NCBI GenBank assembly: GCA_022925895.1
Contig: JAKSYS010000424.1
Location: 1 to 53,835, forward strand
DNA: 53,835 nucleotides
Source of the DNA: Fragilaria crotonensis
Taxonomy: Eukaryota; Bacillariophyta; Fragilariophyceae; Fragilariales; Fragilariaceae
Reading direction: 5' to 3'
Shown: positions 38,556 to 48,770 of the stretch, one piece after another
How positions within the stretch are numbered: the stretch's first letter is position 1
Layout: every line of letters starts with the position of its first letter
Translations under genes and position numbers: made by a program
Notes under the pieces: generated by a model
Seen by the model: only the letters and a program-made list of their open reading frames with translations
What the model was told of the DNA's origin: nothing
Databases searched by the model: none

Positions 38556-41000
38556 AAAACGTAGCCAGATGTACCAAGTCCACGCTACTGGATCAATTCC
38601 TAGAGTATGCATCACCCCGAGCGCACATTTACCGTACTGAAGGAGAATATCAAAAAATTAGACCTCTTGCTTCCTGAATAACACCTGCTGTCTTGGTACT
38701 TGGTACTCGGTACTCCGTGTACGTAGTACATCACTACACATCTCATGCTCTACACGTCTGCTGTAGTTGTGTACCATACATCACGTTATATGAAAACTAC
38801 TCCAGTACAGACCTACCGGCATGTTGACTTTATTGTCGTGGTACAGTAGTATGTACCAGGATAACTATACTGAACGCAAATGCAATAAAACAGTACCAGG
38901 TACTCGAGTACCTGGTAATACAGTATTATTTATACTCTGCTTTTTCTTTGTTTGTTTCTCTGTAGGATTGTGAGCTTATTTGTTGTTTGTCAACACTCCA
39001 TTATAAGTCATAAATCAATCAAAGATAAGAACCAGTAAGTCTTTCAAAAATGATAATCTAAGTAAATTACACTGCAAACATAATCATAACAGCCTGACCC
39101 CAGATTACTTTCCTTGGTGTAGATCTTACACAATGTAGTCTTCATTTCTCAAAAGACATGTATGCCTTTTTGGATCTCTCAGTAGAGTTGTGCATGCCAG
39201 GAAGTTTATCCTGGTCTTCCATTCTTGGTTTTTCAAAGCAACACCAGCAGCATATATTCTAGAGCTACGGTCATGGCTTATCTACTATCTTTAAATTCCC
39301 ACCACAGTAAGACTGGCTGCATCAACAGAAGTACTTGAGGTCTTGGCAAGTACCAAGCTCCAAGGCACAAATGCACAAAAGAATTGGCTCATTGTACCAT
39401 GGCATCAATAACAGATGCATTACAAGCAGCATCACACCCCTTCAAGTCTTTGTGTTTGAGTCTTCCTCCCACTTGCACCACTCTCAAGAACCAGTGTTCA
39501 CACATCTGATACCAGAATCAATCACACCCACCAGCCACAAGTACATAACATTTCTGGTGAGGGTTTCCTACATGGTCATATGGCCCACCCTCCACTAATC
39601 TCTTGATTAGCTTCTGTGTGAGAGAAGCTGATCCATAGTACTGTCCACAAGATAGCAGAGACCCTTGAAACAACCCTTCTTGTGAGCTGGCTCTAGTGAT
39701 GCTGGTTCATGGTTCCACTACATAGAAAAAGAGGGTGTTGTGTACCTTGTTGTTCTCTCTGTTAAGAAGCAGGGGGACAGACAAAAGTCTGTATAAATAC
39801 AGCATTGAAGCTTGAAAATCATGATTTCCACAAGACTAATGTATGTGACAGCCAGGTTCAGTCATTGTTGACAATTTTATGCAAAAGGTCATACAGGAGG
39901 GTTGAACTGGAAATTGGAAGTAGTTAGCTAGTATTCCTGAGGTGGTGTTGTGACAGTCAGAGCTGAATGTAGGATAAGAAAATTATTTGGAGTACAGTAC
40001 TTTATTACTCCAAGAACTCCAGCAGTACAAGCATTGACAGAGTATCTGGACAAATCAAACTACCACAGTACCTGGACAGATTGAGAAATTGGTGATTTGA
40101 TTGTATTCATTCAGGAAGATTTATGTAGTGACTACCCAGCATATTGTAGTACACCCTAAAACACATGGTGTTACTGTACTAGTAGCTTGTTTTTGGTGAG
40201 GAGTGACCGTTCACAAGTTAGAACACATTAAATTTGGGATTTTTCCTGCTCTTGAGAATTTTATCTTTGTAGTTTAATTGCTGACTACTGTAACAACAAG
40301 TACATGAAATCACAGTGTTAAAGTAGTCAGACTGATGTTCCAGCAAGCTAGTGAAGGTGTGAGGATCCACTACATACGTTTTGCCAAGTCTAACGTCACC
40401 AGCAAGAAACAACTCAACAGGCATGGTCACAGTCACAGTCACTTTTGAAAATAAATTTTGTTGACAACTCATTTTATCCTATGGCACATTCCAAAGAACT
40501 ACCAGCACTGGCTACTAATTTAATTGAACCAGTGTCAGTTGCAAAAGCATGAGTTTCACCACAAACTCCAAGATATTCCTGTTGTTCAGATCACCAGCAA
40601 TTCGAATGTGTTCCTTTCTGAGGACTCAAGAACCACTTCCACAACAGCAGACTCATAACAACACATACATTTGACATGAATGTGTAACATGCAAAAAGTC
40701 ATACCCACTTGATTTTGTAAATTGGACTCAATTTGAGTGACTCACCTGTCCTGATGCCATGTTAAGGAAAACTCAAAGAATGAAGACTTGACAAATCATA
40801 TCATCTTCATGATTTTCCATCACAATAGCTGCATAGCATACCCATCATCTATCTATTTGTTCAACCTTAAAGAAAACTGTCAACAAGTGTGCCTTTAAGG
40901 CAAAAGAATTCTAATCCAGACACCATGTTTATATGCTTGTTCTTCCTTTGCTGGTTGACGCTGTACAGGAGTAGTAGTGAGGAACGGACCGGAGCACTGG
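38556..41000 (+). other. Gene-poor spacer, partly GTAC-rich
   Basis: 38680-38930 has a dense run of GTAC tetramers and a 24-bp palindrome. 38930-40990 is AT-rich without recognisable coding or repeats. Confidence 0.4.
38894..38917 (+). repeat. 24-bp perfect palindrome
   Basis: Each half is TACCAGGTACTC and its reverse complement, centred on CTCGAG at 38903-38908. It would form a hairpin or bind a dimeric protein; no neighbouring feature explains it. Confidence 0.9.
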
Positions 41001-41148
41001 AGTAGTGGAGTAGTGGAGTAGTGGAGTAGTGGAGTAGTGGAGTAGTGGAGAAGTGGAGTAGTGGAGTAGTGGAGTAGTGGAGTAGTGGAGTAGTGGAGTA
41101 GTGGAGTAGTGGAGTAGTGGAGTAGTGGAGTAGTGGAGTAGTGGAGTA
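41001..41148 (+). repeat. 8-bp minisatellite (GTAGTGGA)n
   Basis: About 18 nearly perfect copies with one GAAGTGGA variant near 41050. The 8-bp unit gives an eight-residue repeat in antisense translation, which is not a protein. Confidence 0.95.
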
Positions 41149-41246
41149 CGGTAGTACTTGGCTAGAGTACCCGGTATCTGAGAACTCGTGAAAAACAGGG
41201 TTACCCCAATGCACCCTTACTTTGGTACTGTACCTGGTACTGCTGT

Positions 41247-41475
41247 GATTGACTAATTCGAGTTGCAAAAAACACGGATTGGGTTGCAAACCTACGCCGT
41301 TCTCTCGTAGAAATTTTGCAACCCTACGTGCAACTGGGTTGCAAAAGATCCTGATGTTCCGCACTGCGTTTTTGTCACAGTACCTGCAAGTTCTACAGGT
41401 CCCTGTCGTATACACATACCGGAGGGAGTTGAAAATACTACTTCGGTTGCAAAACACCGGAAATGTACCAGGTAG
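41247..41475 (+). repeat. Motif-rich repeat copy B (GTTGCA type)
   Basis: It aligns with 38266-38505, starting at GACTAATTCGAG. GTTGCA occurs at 41272, 41283, 41338 and 41446 and TGCAAC at 41317 and 41329. These are the six positions that carry GTGGCA/TGCCAC in copy A. Confidence 0.8.
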
Positions 41476-41649
41476 AACTAAAAAACTCTACGTTTGACAG
41501 CGTTGATCACGCCGTGTACTTCCACTCGTCCAGAGGTACTACTGGGTTTAAGATGGTAATTGTACTACGGTAGTACAAGTACTCGTACAAAGGCACAGCT
41601 CAGTTTCTGTCGTGAACTGTAGTCGCGTAAAAAGGTGTTCGAGGTCCAT

Positions 41650-41658
41650 GATACAAAT
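41650..41658 (+). repeat. 9-bp target duplication, left
   Basis: GATACAAAT, identical to 42749-42757. Confidence 0.9.
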
Positions 41659-41717
41659 GAGAATGCCTAATGCACTAACAATTAAGGCGCTAACTAATCG
41701 CTAACCCAATCAAAATC
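41659..41717 (+). repeat. MULE left terminal inverted repeat
   Basis: It begins GAGAATGCCTAATGCACTAA and ends CCCAATCAAAATC. Confidence 0.92.
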
Positions 41718-42688
41718 CGCGGAGACGTCATCATTTCGAGTCTCGTCGTCACAGATTTTTTGCACCCCCGTCTTTAAGTGAATCAAGAAGTCATTGTTGT
41801 GTGAAGAAGAATCATACCGATGTGAATACAAATAAAACTTTACGCACATGTAAGATCATGTCATATCACATGGAAAAAAATCGGCAGTTGATGCCTTATG
41901 CATATGACATGTGAAGGATACATATACTCGTATACATATCCTCGCGATACCTGTAGAATTTATGCTATGTATCGGTACATACGGAGTACACATTCCTCTA
42001 CAAGACGAAACGACGACCACGCCGTTGATGACAAACCTACATCATTTTTATACTGCAAGTCTACGAGCCCAAAGCAACGAATAACGGCGTGGTCCAAGAA
42101 CTTGTACGAACCCAAGAAACGTTCTCATGCACAGTTGCGACATACTGTAATCCATACTGGAGTAGGATGGCTTTACGCGTACCTGCTACTGGACTCGATT
42201 TAAAAACAGTACGCCGATACCGGTATGATACTAGGTAGAGCACTACGGTGTTGTTGTTGTCATCATCCTGCATCAGAAATGCTTGGAATGTTGATCAAAA
42301 CCAGAAAGCTTCACCCCATTGTCACAAATACTGACTACAATTGCTACATGCACTACAGACACAGATTGCAAGCAAAGATGAAAGGATGAACTACAGAGAT
42401 ATTTCATGCAGATTGTCTGCAGTTGAGGGTCCATGGTCCATGGTCCCAGAAGTAACTTTTTGTGAGCAGTGAGCAATATCAAAAGTGTGCGAACGTGTCA
42501 ACCGTAGTACTCCAGTACTTATATGATTCAAATTCTACGCACCGTTAATTTTGTTCCCAAAAAATGCGGGTCAGATTTATACTATTATCCATATCCTTTG
42601 ATTGTTCATCGGATTTGAATCTAATTGATATTTTTTGAAGAGGTCGATGACCCTTTTGGGGTTTGGCAACCCCACCCCAAATCTGGAA

Positions 42689-42748
42689 GATTTTGATTGG
42701 GTTAGTACTTTAGTTAGCGCCTTAATTGTTAGTGCATTAGGCATTCTC
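42689..42748 (-). repeat. MULE right terminal inverted repeat
   Basis: Reverse complement of the left repeat. The outer 39 and inner 17 positions are identical. Confidence 0.92.
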
Positions 42749-42757
42749 GATACAAAT
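42749..42757 (+). repeat. 9-bp target duplication, right
   Basis: GATACAAAT, directly after the terminal CTC. Confidence 0.9.
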
Positions 42758-42910
42758 ACACCTTTGCAAGTCCGTCGAACATGCGGCTATCCTGAGTATA
42801 CCTCTCTTTCTTGATGCTGATTACCCGTTGCGTTCGTCCCTTTGTAGCCAGTTCGCTCGTTGGAAGTACACCTTAAGGCATCAAGTTCGTAATAACGATA
42901 CAAACAGGCA

Positions 42911-44128
42911 ATGAGACCAAAGAATCATCTTCTCGTTCCATTCATTTTCAATGTGATTCTTTCGCTGGTGTATTCATTATACGTCAGTGAAAATATATGG
43001 AGCGCCTCTCGTCAAACGGACTCCGGTTTTGCCGCGTCCGAAAATGTGCCTCCTGCAGGACAAACCATTATGCTCAAGACTGCAAATGTAAGAGAAATGG
43101 AGACGAGAAAGGCCAATCAGCCACAAGCGTCAATCACGCAGCAGACACTTACTTCAGATGTACCTTTCGATAAAATCCTTGTTGTTTATTCGGGACCGAC
43201 CGACCTCATGGACCTGAACATCAGGCCTGAAGAAATCTCAGATGCTCACAAGAAGATGGAATTGTATCGGCTTAACTTCGAATTCTTCTTACGAAGCGGC
43301 ATTCATTGCCAAACCCATGATACATTGATTGTTGTGACGTATGTTGTCAAGTCCAAATATCAAACGCAAATTGACGAATTGCATGACAAATGCCGTGCCA
43401 ACTACGGAAACTACGTTAGGTTGATAACACGCAACAATACCTGTTTGGATCTGGACTCAGTACGCGTCGCAATTGAATACACAGGTCAAGGTAACCGTCC
43501 CGCAGTAGTGACTAATCGCAGTACGACGTCCACCAAGATCGATGCTACTTCTGCGTACTACGACTATTTCGTATACATCAATTGCGGTGTCACGGGGCCA
43601 TCGTCGCAATGGGCCAACCGGCCCTGGACTAGCGTCTTTCTGGAAAAACTCCGCGATGGAGTCAAAATGGTCGGCTTAACCATCAACTGTTATTTTCAAG
43701 AAAATCCTCATGCTCAGTCAATGATGTATGCCTTGGACCGAGAAGGACTCCAGGTCGTTGTGGACGGTGGTGCTATATACGATTGTACGAAACGACCAGG
43801 ATATTTTGGCATCGATGTTGAGGCGTTACAGGACAAGATTGTATCCGGATACGAGCTGGAGTTGAGTAAACTGATTTTGCAAGCCGGATACGGGATCTCT
43901 TCTGTCGTGCGACCCATAACCCTGTTTCGGCACAATCAAACGCAATGTTTGAATAAGTATGGCAATGATACTCTCAATGATGTATGGTTGGGCGAAACAC
44001 TTGTCGAGTATTTTGGAAGAGTCCCATCCTTGGACGAGGTGATTTTTTTCAAGACATCCAGGATCTTGACTCCCGAGACCGCCGATATCATTAACTTTAC
44101 GCTGGAAGTGGATTGGAATTGGATTTAA
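42911..44128 (+). CDS. Type II membrane protein, probable Golgi glycosyltransferase-like
   Basis: An intact, intronless 405-codon gene. The N-terminus has a short basic cytoplasmic head (MRPKNHL) and a hydrophobic anchor at about residues 8-26 (VPFIFNVILSLVYSLYV), a type II signal-anchor layout. The lumenal part holds FDKILVVYSGPTDLMD, DYFVYINCGVTGPSSQW, WTSVFLEKLRDGVKMVGLTI, QSMMYALDREGLQVV and a PGYFGIDVE stretch. The 'YINCGVTGP ... VKMVGLTINC ... QS ... DREGL' pattern resembles algal and protist type II proteins of glycosyltransferase character, from memory. There are several cysteines and N-x-S/T sites (NRST, NNT, NQT). I cannot name a substrate. This is the only apparently undamaged host gene in the window. 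Confidence 0.75.
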   Translation: MRPKNHLLVPFIFNVILSLVYSLYVSENIWSASRQTDSGFAASENVPPAGQTIMLKTANVREMETRKANQPQASITQQTLTSDVPFDKILVVYSGPTDLMDLNIRPEEISDAHKKMELYRLNFEFFLRSGIHCQTHDTLIVVTYVVKSKYQTQIDELHDKCRANYGNYVRLITRNNTCLDLDSVRVAIEYTGQGNRPAVVTNRSTTSTKIDATSAYYDYFVYINCGVTGPSSQWANRPWTSVFLEKLRDGVKMVGLTINCYFQENPHAQSMMYALDREGLQVVVDGGAIYDCTKRPGYFGIDVEALQDKIVSGYELELSKLILQAGYGISSVVRPITLFRHNQTQCLNKYGNDTLNDVWLGETLVEYFGRVPSLDEVIFFKTSRILTPETADIINFTLEVDWNWI

Positions 44129-44480
44129 CGTTTTGATGGCAGATAACTATGCGTATCATGGATTGTTGGCCTTGTTTGTGAGCTTTAGCTTTTCCTATGC
44201 ACTTACGAGGGGGAAGCATCAAGCCAAAATGTTGATCTAGAGGAAACGCTTCACTATCGTTGTTGTTAGCCCGAGTCACCTTCTTCGAGTACGTGATTGA
44301 CGAAACTCGGGCAGGGCAATAATTTTAGACCCTTCACGTCAAACAAAAAAAATCAAGCCTTGTCATTTTATATAATAACTCAAACCTTTTTGAACAAGAG
44401 TATGGCACCTCTTCACTATTGATGAAACAAATCGCTTATAGCATCAAGCACTCCCCATTGGTTTTGATCAAACAATCCTC
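44129..44480 (+). other. Intergenic region downstream of the membrane-protein gene
   Basis: AT-rich; nothing recognisable beyond the likely 3'UTR of the upstream gene. Confidence 0.4.
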
Positions 44481-44484
44481 CACC

Positions 44485-45740
44485 ATGGAAGGTTATCGTA
44501 GCCGGAGTGATTGTAAAAGCGACAGCAGCAATGCAATGGAGTGGAGTGACAATGATTTTGACACGATGGCTGTTGCCGTTGTATTACTCATCAACAACAA
44601 CATTGCCATGGCGAATTCAATTGCCGAAAAAATCACACCCAGATGATCAATGACATGGTGGCTCCAAATCAAGACTACAGGCATGAAGGAAGAAGGCCGA
44701 AGGCTTTATTTTGTCACCATGAAGCTCTTCGTTGCATTCGGAGGGATAACTATGGCATTCTCGGTAACCTGACAACGCCAATTTTTAAGGACAGAAATTT
44801 TGAGATGATGTTTTGATTGTCACGGACTCGTGTCCAGAAGATTTTTGAAGATGTCATGCACAGCAACAATGCCTTTTATCTCTCAGAATGTGATGCTACT
44901 GGAGCTAAAGGAGCATCACTGGAAGCAAAGATATTGCTACCCTTGAAGACAATGGCGTTTGGAACTGCATCAACTTTCAGATGTTTAAGCCTCTAGCGGT
45001 ACAATGTTGCGATGAATATGCTCTGATGATCAAGGATTTGTATTCTTCAGAATACCTTTGCGTTCCAGATAAATACGACCTGAAAGGCATATGCAGACTT
45101 CATTGTGCTCTTCTTGGAGTCAATGGTATGATCGCCTTGTTGTATTGCATGCATACACATTGGAAAAACTGTCCAGAAGCCTGGCAGGCTTTGTTTAAGT
45201 CAGGCAATGAGGCAGAGTGGCGGTCTGACCGTTGTCTTTGAAGCAATGTCTGACTACCACATATGCTTCTGGCATGCTTCCATTGGGTATGCAGGTTCCT
45301 TGAATGACTTGAATATTTGCAGCTTCAAGGCATTTGAAGGGGCTGCAGGTGCTGTCCCAGCATTCGAGGTTGGTGGGGAGAATTTTCATGCATTGTTTGT
45401 TCTTGTTGACGGGATCTTCCCAGATACTCTCGATTTGTGAAGGGGATTCCAATGCCGCTGACCGTGCAGAAGATTGCATTTTCTGATTAATGGCAGGAAT
45501 CATCTCGAAAGGATATTGAGAGAGCCTTCGGTGTTGCAGTGTTGTTTTCAAACCATGGCACAACCTTTTCTCATCAAAATGAGCAATACAGTGTCGGCCT
45601 GCCTCATCACGCATAACATGAGCGTTTTGGACAGAGTCATGGATGGAAATGTTCATGCAGTGTATGATCCCGGTGAAGTTGTCTTTAATGATGGACTATT
45701 AGAAGACGTACTGGTGATGACATTTTTGTTGTAGTTATGT
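44485..45740 (+). pseudogene. PIF/Harbinger transposase, decayed
   Basis: A possible start at 44485 (MEGYRSRSDC) leads through broken frames: NYGILGNL, NFEMMF (then a stop), RVQKIFEDVMHSNNAFYL, LLPLKTMAFG, LYSSEYLCVPDKYDLKGI, GMIALLYCMHTHWKNCPEAW, FEAMSDYHICFWHASIGYA, GSLNDLNI, FVLVDGIFP, YSRFVKGIPMPLT, FSD-stop-WQESSRKDIERAFGVAV and HNMSVLDRVMDGNVHA. These are the DDE_Tnp_4/Plant_tran hallmarks (DCMHxHWKNCP, SDYHxWFWHASxGYAGSLNDLNI, RKDIERAFGVLQ). The first catalytic Asp of DCMH is Tyr (YCMH). At least three stops or shifts make it dead. It lies between the host gene and the unclassified element at 46936. Confidence 0.87.
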
Positions 45741-45744
45741 TTTT

Positions 45745-46590
45745 CCACAAAGACGGGGTCTTTCCATAAAACAAGGCGAAGCGAATTGGAATGATAACCA
45801 TTGATTGTGTTGGAATAAGAGTAATGGATGGTGAAATAAAGGATCTGACTTCTTCAGGTGTCATTTGTGAGATGGAGTTGAAATGATCAGAATCGTCATG
45901 GCCCCACTTATACAGCAAACCGTCGTTGTCACTTGCTTTGATGAGTTTTGGAGACTAAAATTGACTTTCCAGCGATTGGTTATTCGGTGAGTGCCATCAT
46001 TGAGAGGAACATCAAGATGTTGGATGAGGGCTGACACCTTGTCGATGGACGCCGTTTGAGACGAGGTGTCATTGACGAAATCTTTAGCAGTCAGTTTTTG
46101 CACGACCAACTTTGGTCCATGGGGTGGAGATTGACTGGGCTAGTGTGAGTGCTTTCTATGTTGTGCCATGAGTGTTCACAGAGAGAACTGGTGCTGCATG
46201 AATGGCAAGATACGCTTGAGATCCCTTAGTGGCCCACGAATCGAGCTTTTCTGGAATGTCCATGTTTCGATCAACGTGAAACTGTTGTACCAGCCAGATC
46301 AAACAGTGTGCTCTGAGGGGATCAACCTCAAATTCCGTCCAGATTGTATCGAATGTGTCACCGTCAACTGCGTATCTTCCCAGTGTGCAGTAGCGGTACC
46401 AAGATGTAGGGGTAGAGGTTTGTCAGTATGTATTATCCATTGAAGTCCGAGTGCTACGATCTTTCTCGGTTTCTTCGTTGGTCGAGACGATGTTTCCAGG
46501 GTTGATCCATTTCTTGGTGAGAAAACCGAAGACGGGGTCCCCATCTGGTGGGAGCTAGGCCATGGTGGGAGGAGGGAGAGCAGCCGCTCC
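45745..46590 (-). pseudogene. Unidentified antisense coding remnant
   Basis: On the minus strand from about 46575 one frame reads DGDPVFGFLTKKWINPGN, a TGA, then YCTLGRYAVDGDTFDTIW, TEFEVDPLRAHCLIWLVQQF and HVDRNMDIPEKLDSWATKGS, to a stop near 46169. Other frames continue with QKLTAKDFVNDTSSQTASID and PEEVRSFISPSITLIP down to about 45745. Its protein-like composition and length with scattered stops suggest a pseudogene. It may be the second (Myb-like) gene of the neighbouring Harbinger element, but I see no diagnostic motif. Confidence 0.35.
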
Positions 46591-46691
46591 TTCAGACATG
46601 GTGATTTTTCACGAGGGGTTTCGTTTCAGATATACTGAGAAACGGTTGACGAACAGAAAGGTCGTGTTACGGAACTTGGGACAGAAAAGTT

Positions 46692-46943
46692 GTGTGGGGG
46701 TGGAATTCAGCACTTTCACATGATCCGAACAGCACCAAGTCTTCATGGCAACAAGCGCAGCAGCAAAACCCAAGGCAAAATGAGCAACCAAGACACCTTC
46801 CAGTGGATCCAATGGTGCGTTGTGCAGACAAGATTGCATTTCAAAACAATGGACAGTTTTATGACCAACACCACCAGCCACCTGTAGCAGGGGTCCAAAG
46901 AGGCCAGAAGAATACGAATGCTGGAAATGTGGGCTTCATCTAA
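46692..46943 (+). pseudogene. Gln-rich ORF fragment ending at the terminal repeat
   Basis: The frame encodes SSWQQAQQQNPRQNEQPRHL, VDPMVRCADKIAFQNNGQFY and GQKNTNAGNVGFI and ends at the TAA of CATCTAAGGG, the first bases of the terminal repeat. A protein-like frame that stops exactly at a transposon edge suggests the element inserted into coding sequence. The length is too short for certainty. Confidence 0.3.
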
Positions 46944-46954
46944 GGGTGCCAAAA
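46936..46954 (+). repeat. Left terminal inverted repeat
   Basis: CATCTAAGGGTGCCAAAAC, followed by TAAGTA where the right end has CAAGTC. Confidence 0.8.
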
Positions 46955-47230
46955 CTAAGTACCATAGTTGATACAAGAATTTTTTATCATATTTATTGGA
47001 AAAATTTCAGGATTCCCATATTTAGTTCAGGATTCCTGAAGTTTTTTTCTGGTTTATTTATTTAGTTCAGGATTCCGACATTTGCTGTTTCCTCATTTTT
47101 ATGAAGAATTTTTTTTGCTCCTGAACTACTGCAGTATTATTCCTGAGCTTTTTTCTTCATTATTTCGATGCACATAAAACACCGAGTACTGTACGTGTTT
47201 TGTACGAAATACTGGAGTAGCATGGTGTAT
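46955..47230 (+). repeat. Left subterminal TTCAGGATTCC array
   Basis: Three TTCAGGATTCC copies (47006, 47026, 47066), the second part of the near-palindrome TTCAGGATTCCTGAA, plus CTCCTGAAC near 47118 and TTCCTGAGC near 47139. Confidence 0.75.
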
Positions 47231-47990
47231 CGTGGGTGGACTATTGGTTGTGCCGTACAGTGTACAGTATACAGCGGTTTTTACAGTGCTGTCAGCTGGG
47301 GGATACTACCGTCGTACTAGCGCAATGGTTCGTTGTTGGTTATACGCTGTACATTGTACGTTGTACAAGTAGCTATGGGCGTGTCTGGTGCATGGTGCAT
47401 GGTGTTCGGTGCCTGCTACAGTACGTTTAGTATGGTGCGGTGGTGTACAGTATGGTAGCTACGGCGTGGTCTGTGTGTATGGTAGTGTGGTACTGTGTAC
47501 GGTACTTTCATTACTATAGCGCTGTGTTTTGTGTACTACGGTATGGTGGTAGCGTATAATTTTTAGTACAGTATTGTATCATGCGAGTACTCCTATGACA
47601 CTATGCTACGTACTACGTGATCTTGTGTTTTCAACAACAAACCGTAGAATTGTAGGCGATAGTATGTACTGATTAATTCTTTGGCACCAATACCAGTGCA
47701 TGCTGTATATTTCTACAAGGAATTAATTCTTTTTCAGCCACAGTATTGTCTTTAGTAGAATCGTACGTGATTTTTTTGCGGAAGTGTCACATCTCACACT
47801 TCGTTCGTTGAGCACTCCACCACTTGGTGTCATGCCCGACACCACATTGATGCTCCATTATTTGGCATCTTCGCCCTTCTTCGTCCTTTCCCACCATTAG
47901 ACATTGCAGTCTTAAGTGGTAAGACTGCAAATGTGCTTTTTTCGTGTTGATTGTTGTGTTGATTGAATGTTTCCATCATGGTGATGGTCG
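47231..47990 (+). other. Non-coding GTAC-rich region
   Basis: Many GTAC and TACAGT-type short palindromic words (47180-47620); no ORF of interest. 47800-47990 is a diverged copy of the sequence preceding the second repeat block at 48420-48620. Confidence 0.5.
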
Positions 47991-48770
47991 AATGAGTTTT
48001 GAGGTACTCCTGTTGTGCCAGTACCGTTGTCTACGTACGGTGCTCAGGGTGCAGTCAAGTACTGGGACGAGTTCGCACGACAGTACCTTGAGGTTACGGT
48101 GATACACTACGTCGCGCCTGTACAGTCGTCTACCTACCGTACTTAGGGTGCTGCCAAGTACTGGGAGTACGACAGTACCTTGAGGCTACGGTAATACACT
48201 ACGTCGCGCCTGTACCGTGGTCTACACCGTACTTATGGTACTGCCAAGTACTGGGAATACGACAGTACCTTGAGGCTACGGTACAACACTACCTTGTGCA
48301 TGTACTGTTGTCTACGCACTGTACTCATGTTGCTATCAAGTACTGGGAGTATGACAGTACCTTGGTGGACGCCACGGTTTATTACAATACTACCTTGTGC
48401 CTGCTGTACGGTTGTCGATGTCACAACTTGGTGTCATGCCCAACACCGCATTGAATGTTTCATTCTGTGCTTGTCCCCTTGCCCTTTGCTTCTTCTTCCT
48501 TTCCACTAACAAGGGCACTTAACTGTCGTTCTTGTTCGTGAGTTTTTGATTGTTTTGTCCTATCAACACAAGAATGTTGTGTTGAATCGTGCTTTCCATC
48601 ATTGTGAGCAACTGATTGATTTGTTGAGGTACTCCTGTTGTGCCTGTACCATTGTCTACGTACTGTACTCATGGTACTGTCAAGTACTGGGACGAGTTCG
48701 CACCACGACAGTACCTTGGAGGCTTCCGTACAACATTGTGCTGGTACTGTACTCCAGTCTTTCTTGTTGA
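47991..48770 (+). repeat. Nested tandem repeats (about 92-bp units inside an about 625-bp duplication)
   Basis: CAAGTACTGGGA recurs at 48056, 48155, 48245, 48337 and 48681. Units read CAAGTACTGGGAGTACGACA then GTACCTTGAGG and a CTACGTCGCGCCTGTAC segment. The 48681 unit and its upstream flank (CTTGGTGTCATGCCC, GGTACTCCTGTTGTGCC) match 47820-48060 at about 625 bp offset. Divergence between copies is substantial. Confidence 0.85.

Larger units (their letters stand above)
41659..42748 (+). mobile_element. Non-autonomous Mutator-like element (MULE)
   Basis: A 1,090-bp element with 59/60-bp terminal inverted repeats (41659-41717 and 42689-42748) that differ only in a TCG/AGTA patch about 40 bp in. 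It is flanked by a perfect 9-bp duplication. Long inverted repeats plus a 9-bp duplication fit the Mutator superfamily. The interior has no meaningful ORF, so it needs a transposase in trans. It ends 163 bp before the start of the 42911 gene and could supply part of that promoter. Confidence 0.85.

Noticed and set aside
40867-41457. A 196-codon minus-strand frame with repeated Thr-Thr-Pro-Leu-Leu-His-Tyr-Ser
   Set aside because: It is the antisense translation of the 8-bp minisatellite at 41001-41148; no stop arises because the repeat lacks one.
42655-42680. GGGGT/ACCCC hairpin within the MULE as a regulatory element
   Set aside because: It is only five base pairs in a locally G/C-run-rich stretch, too weak to claim.
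48056-48345. Regularly spaced repeats as a CRISPR array
   Set aside because: The units are about 92 bp, diverged throughout, without constant short repeats and unique spacers, and the sequence is eukaryotic.
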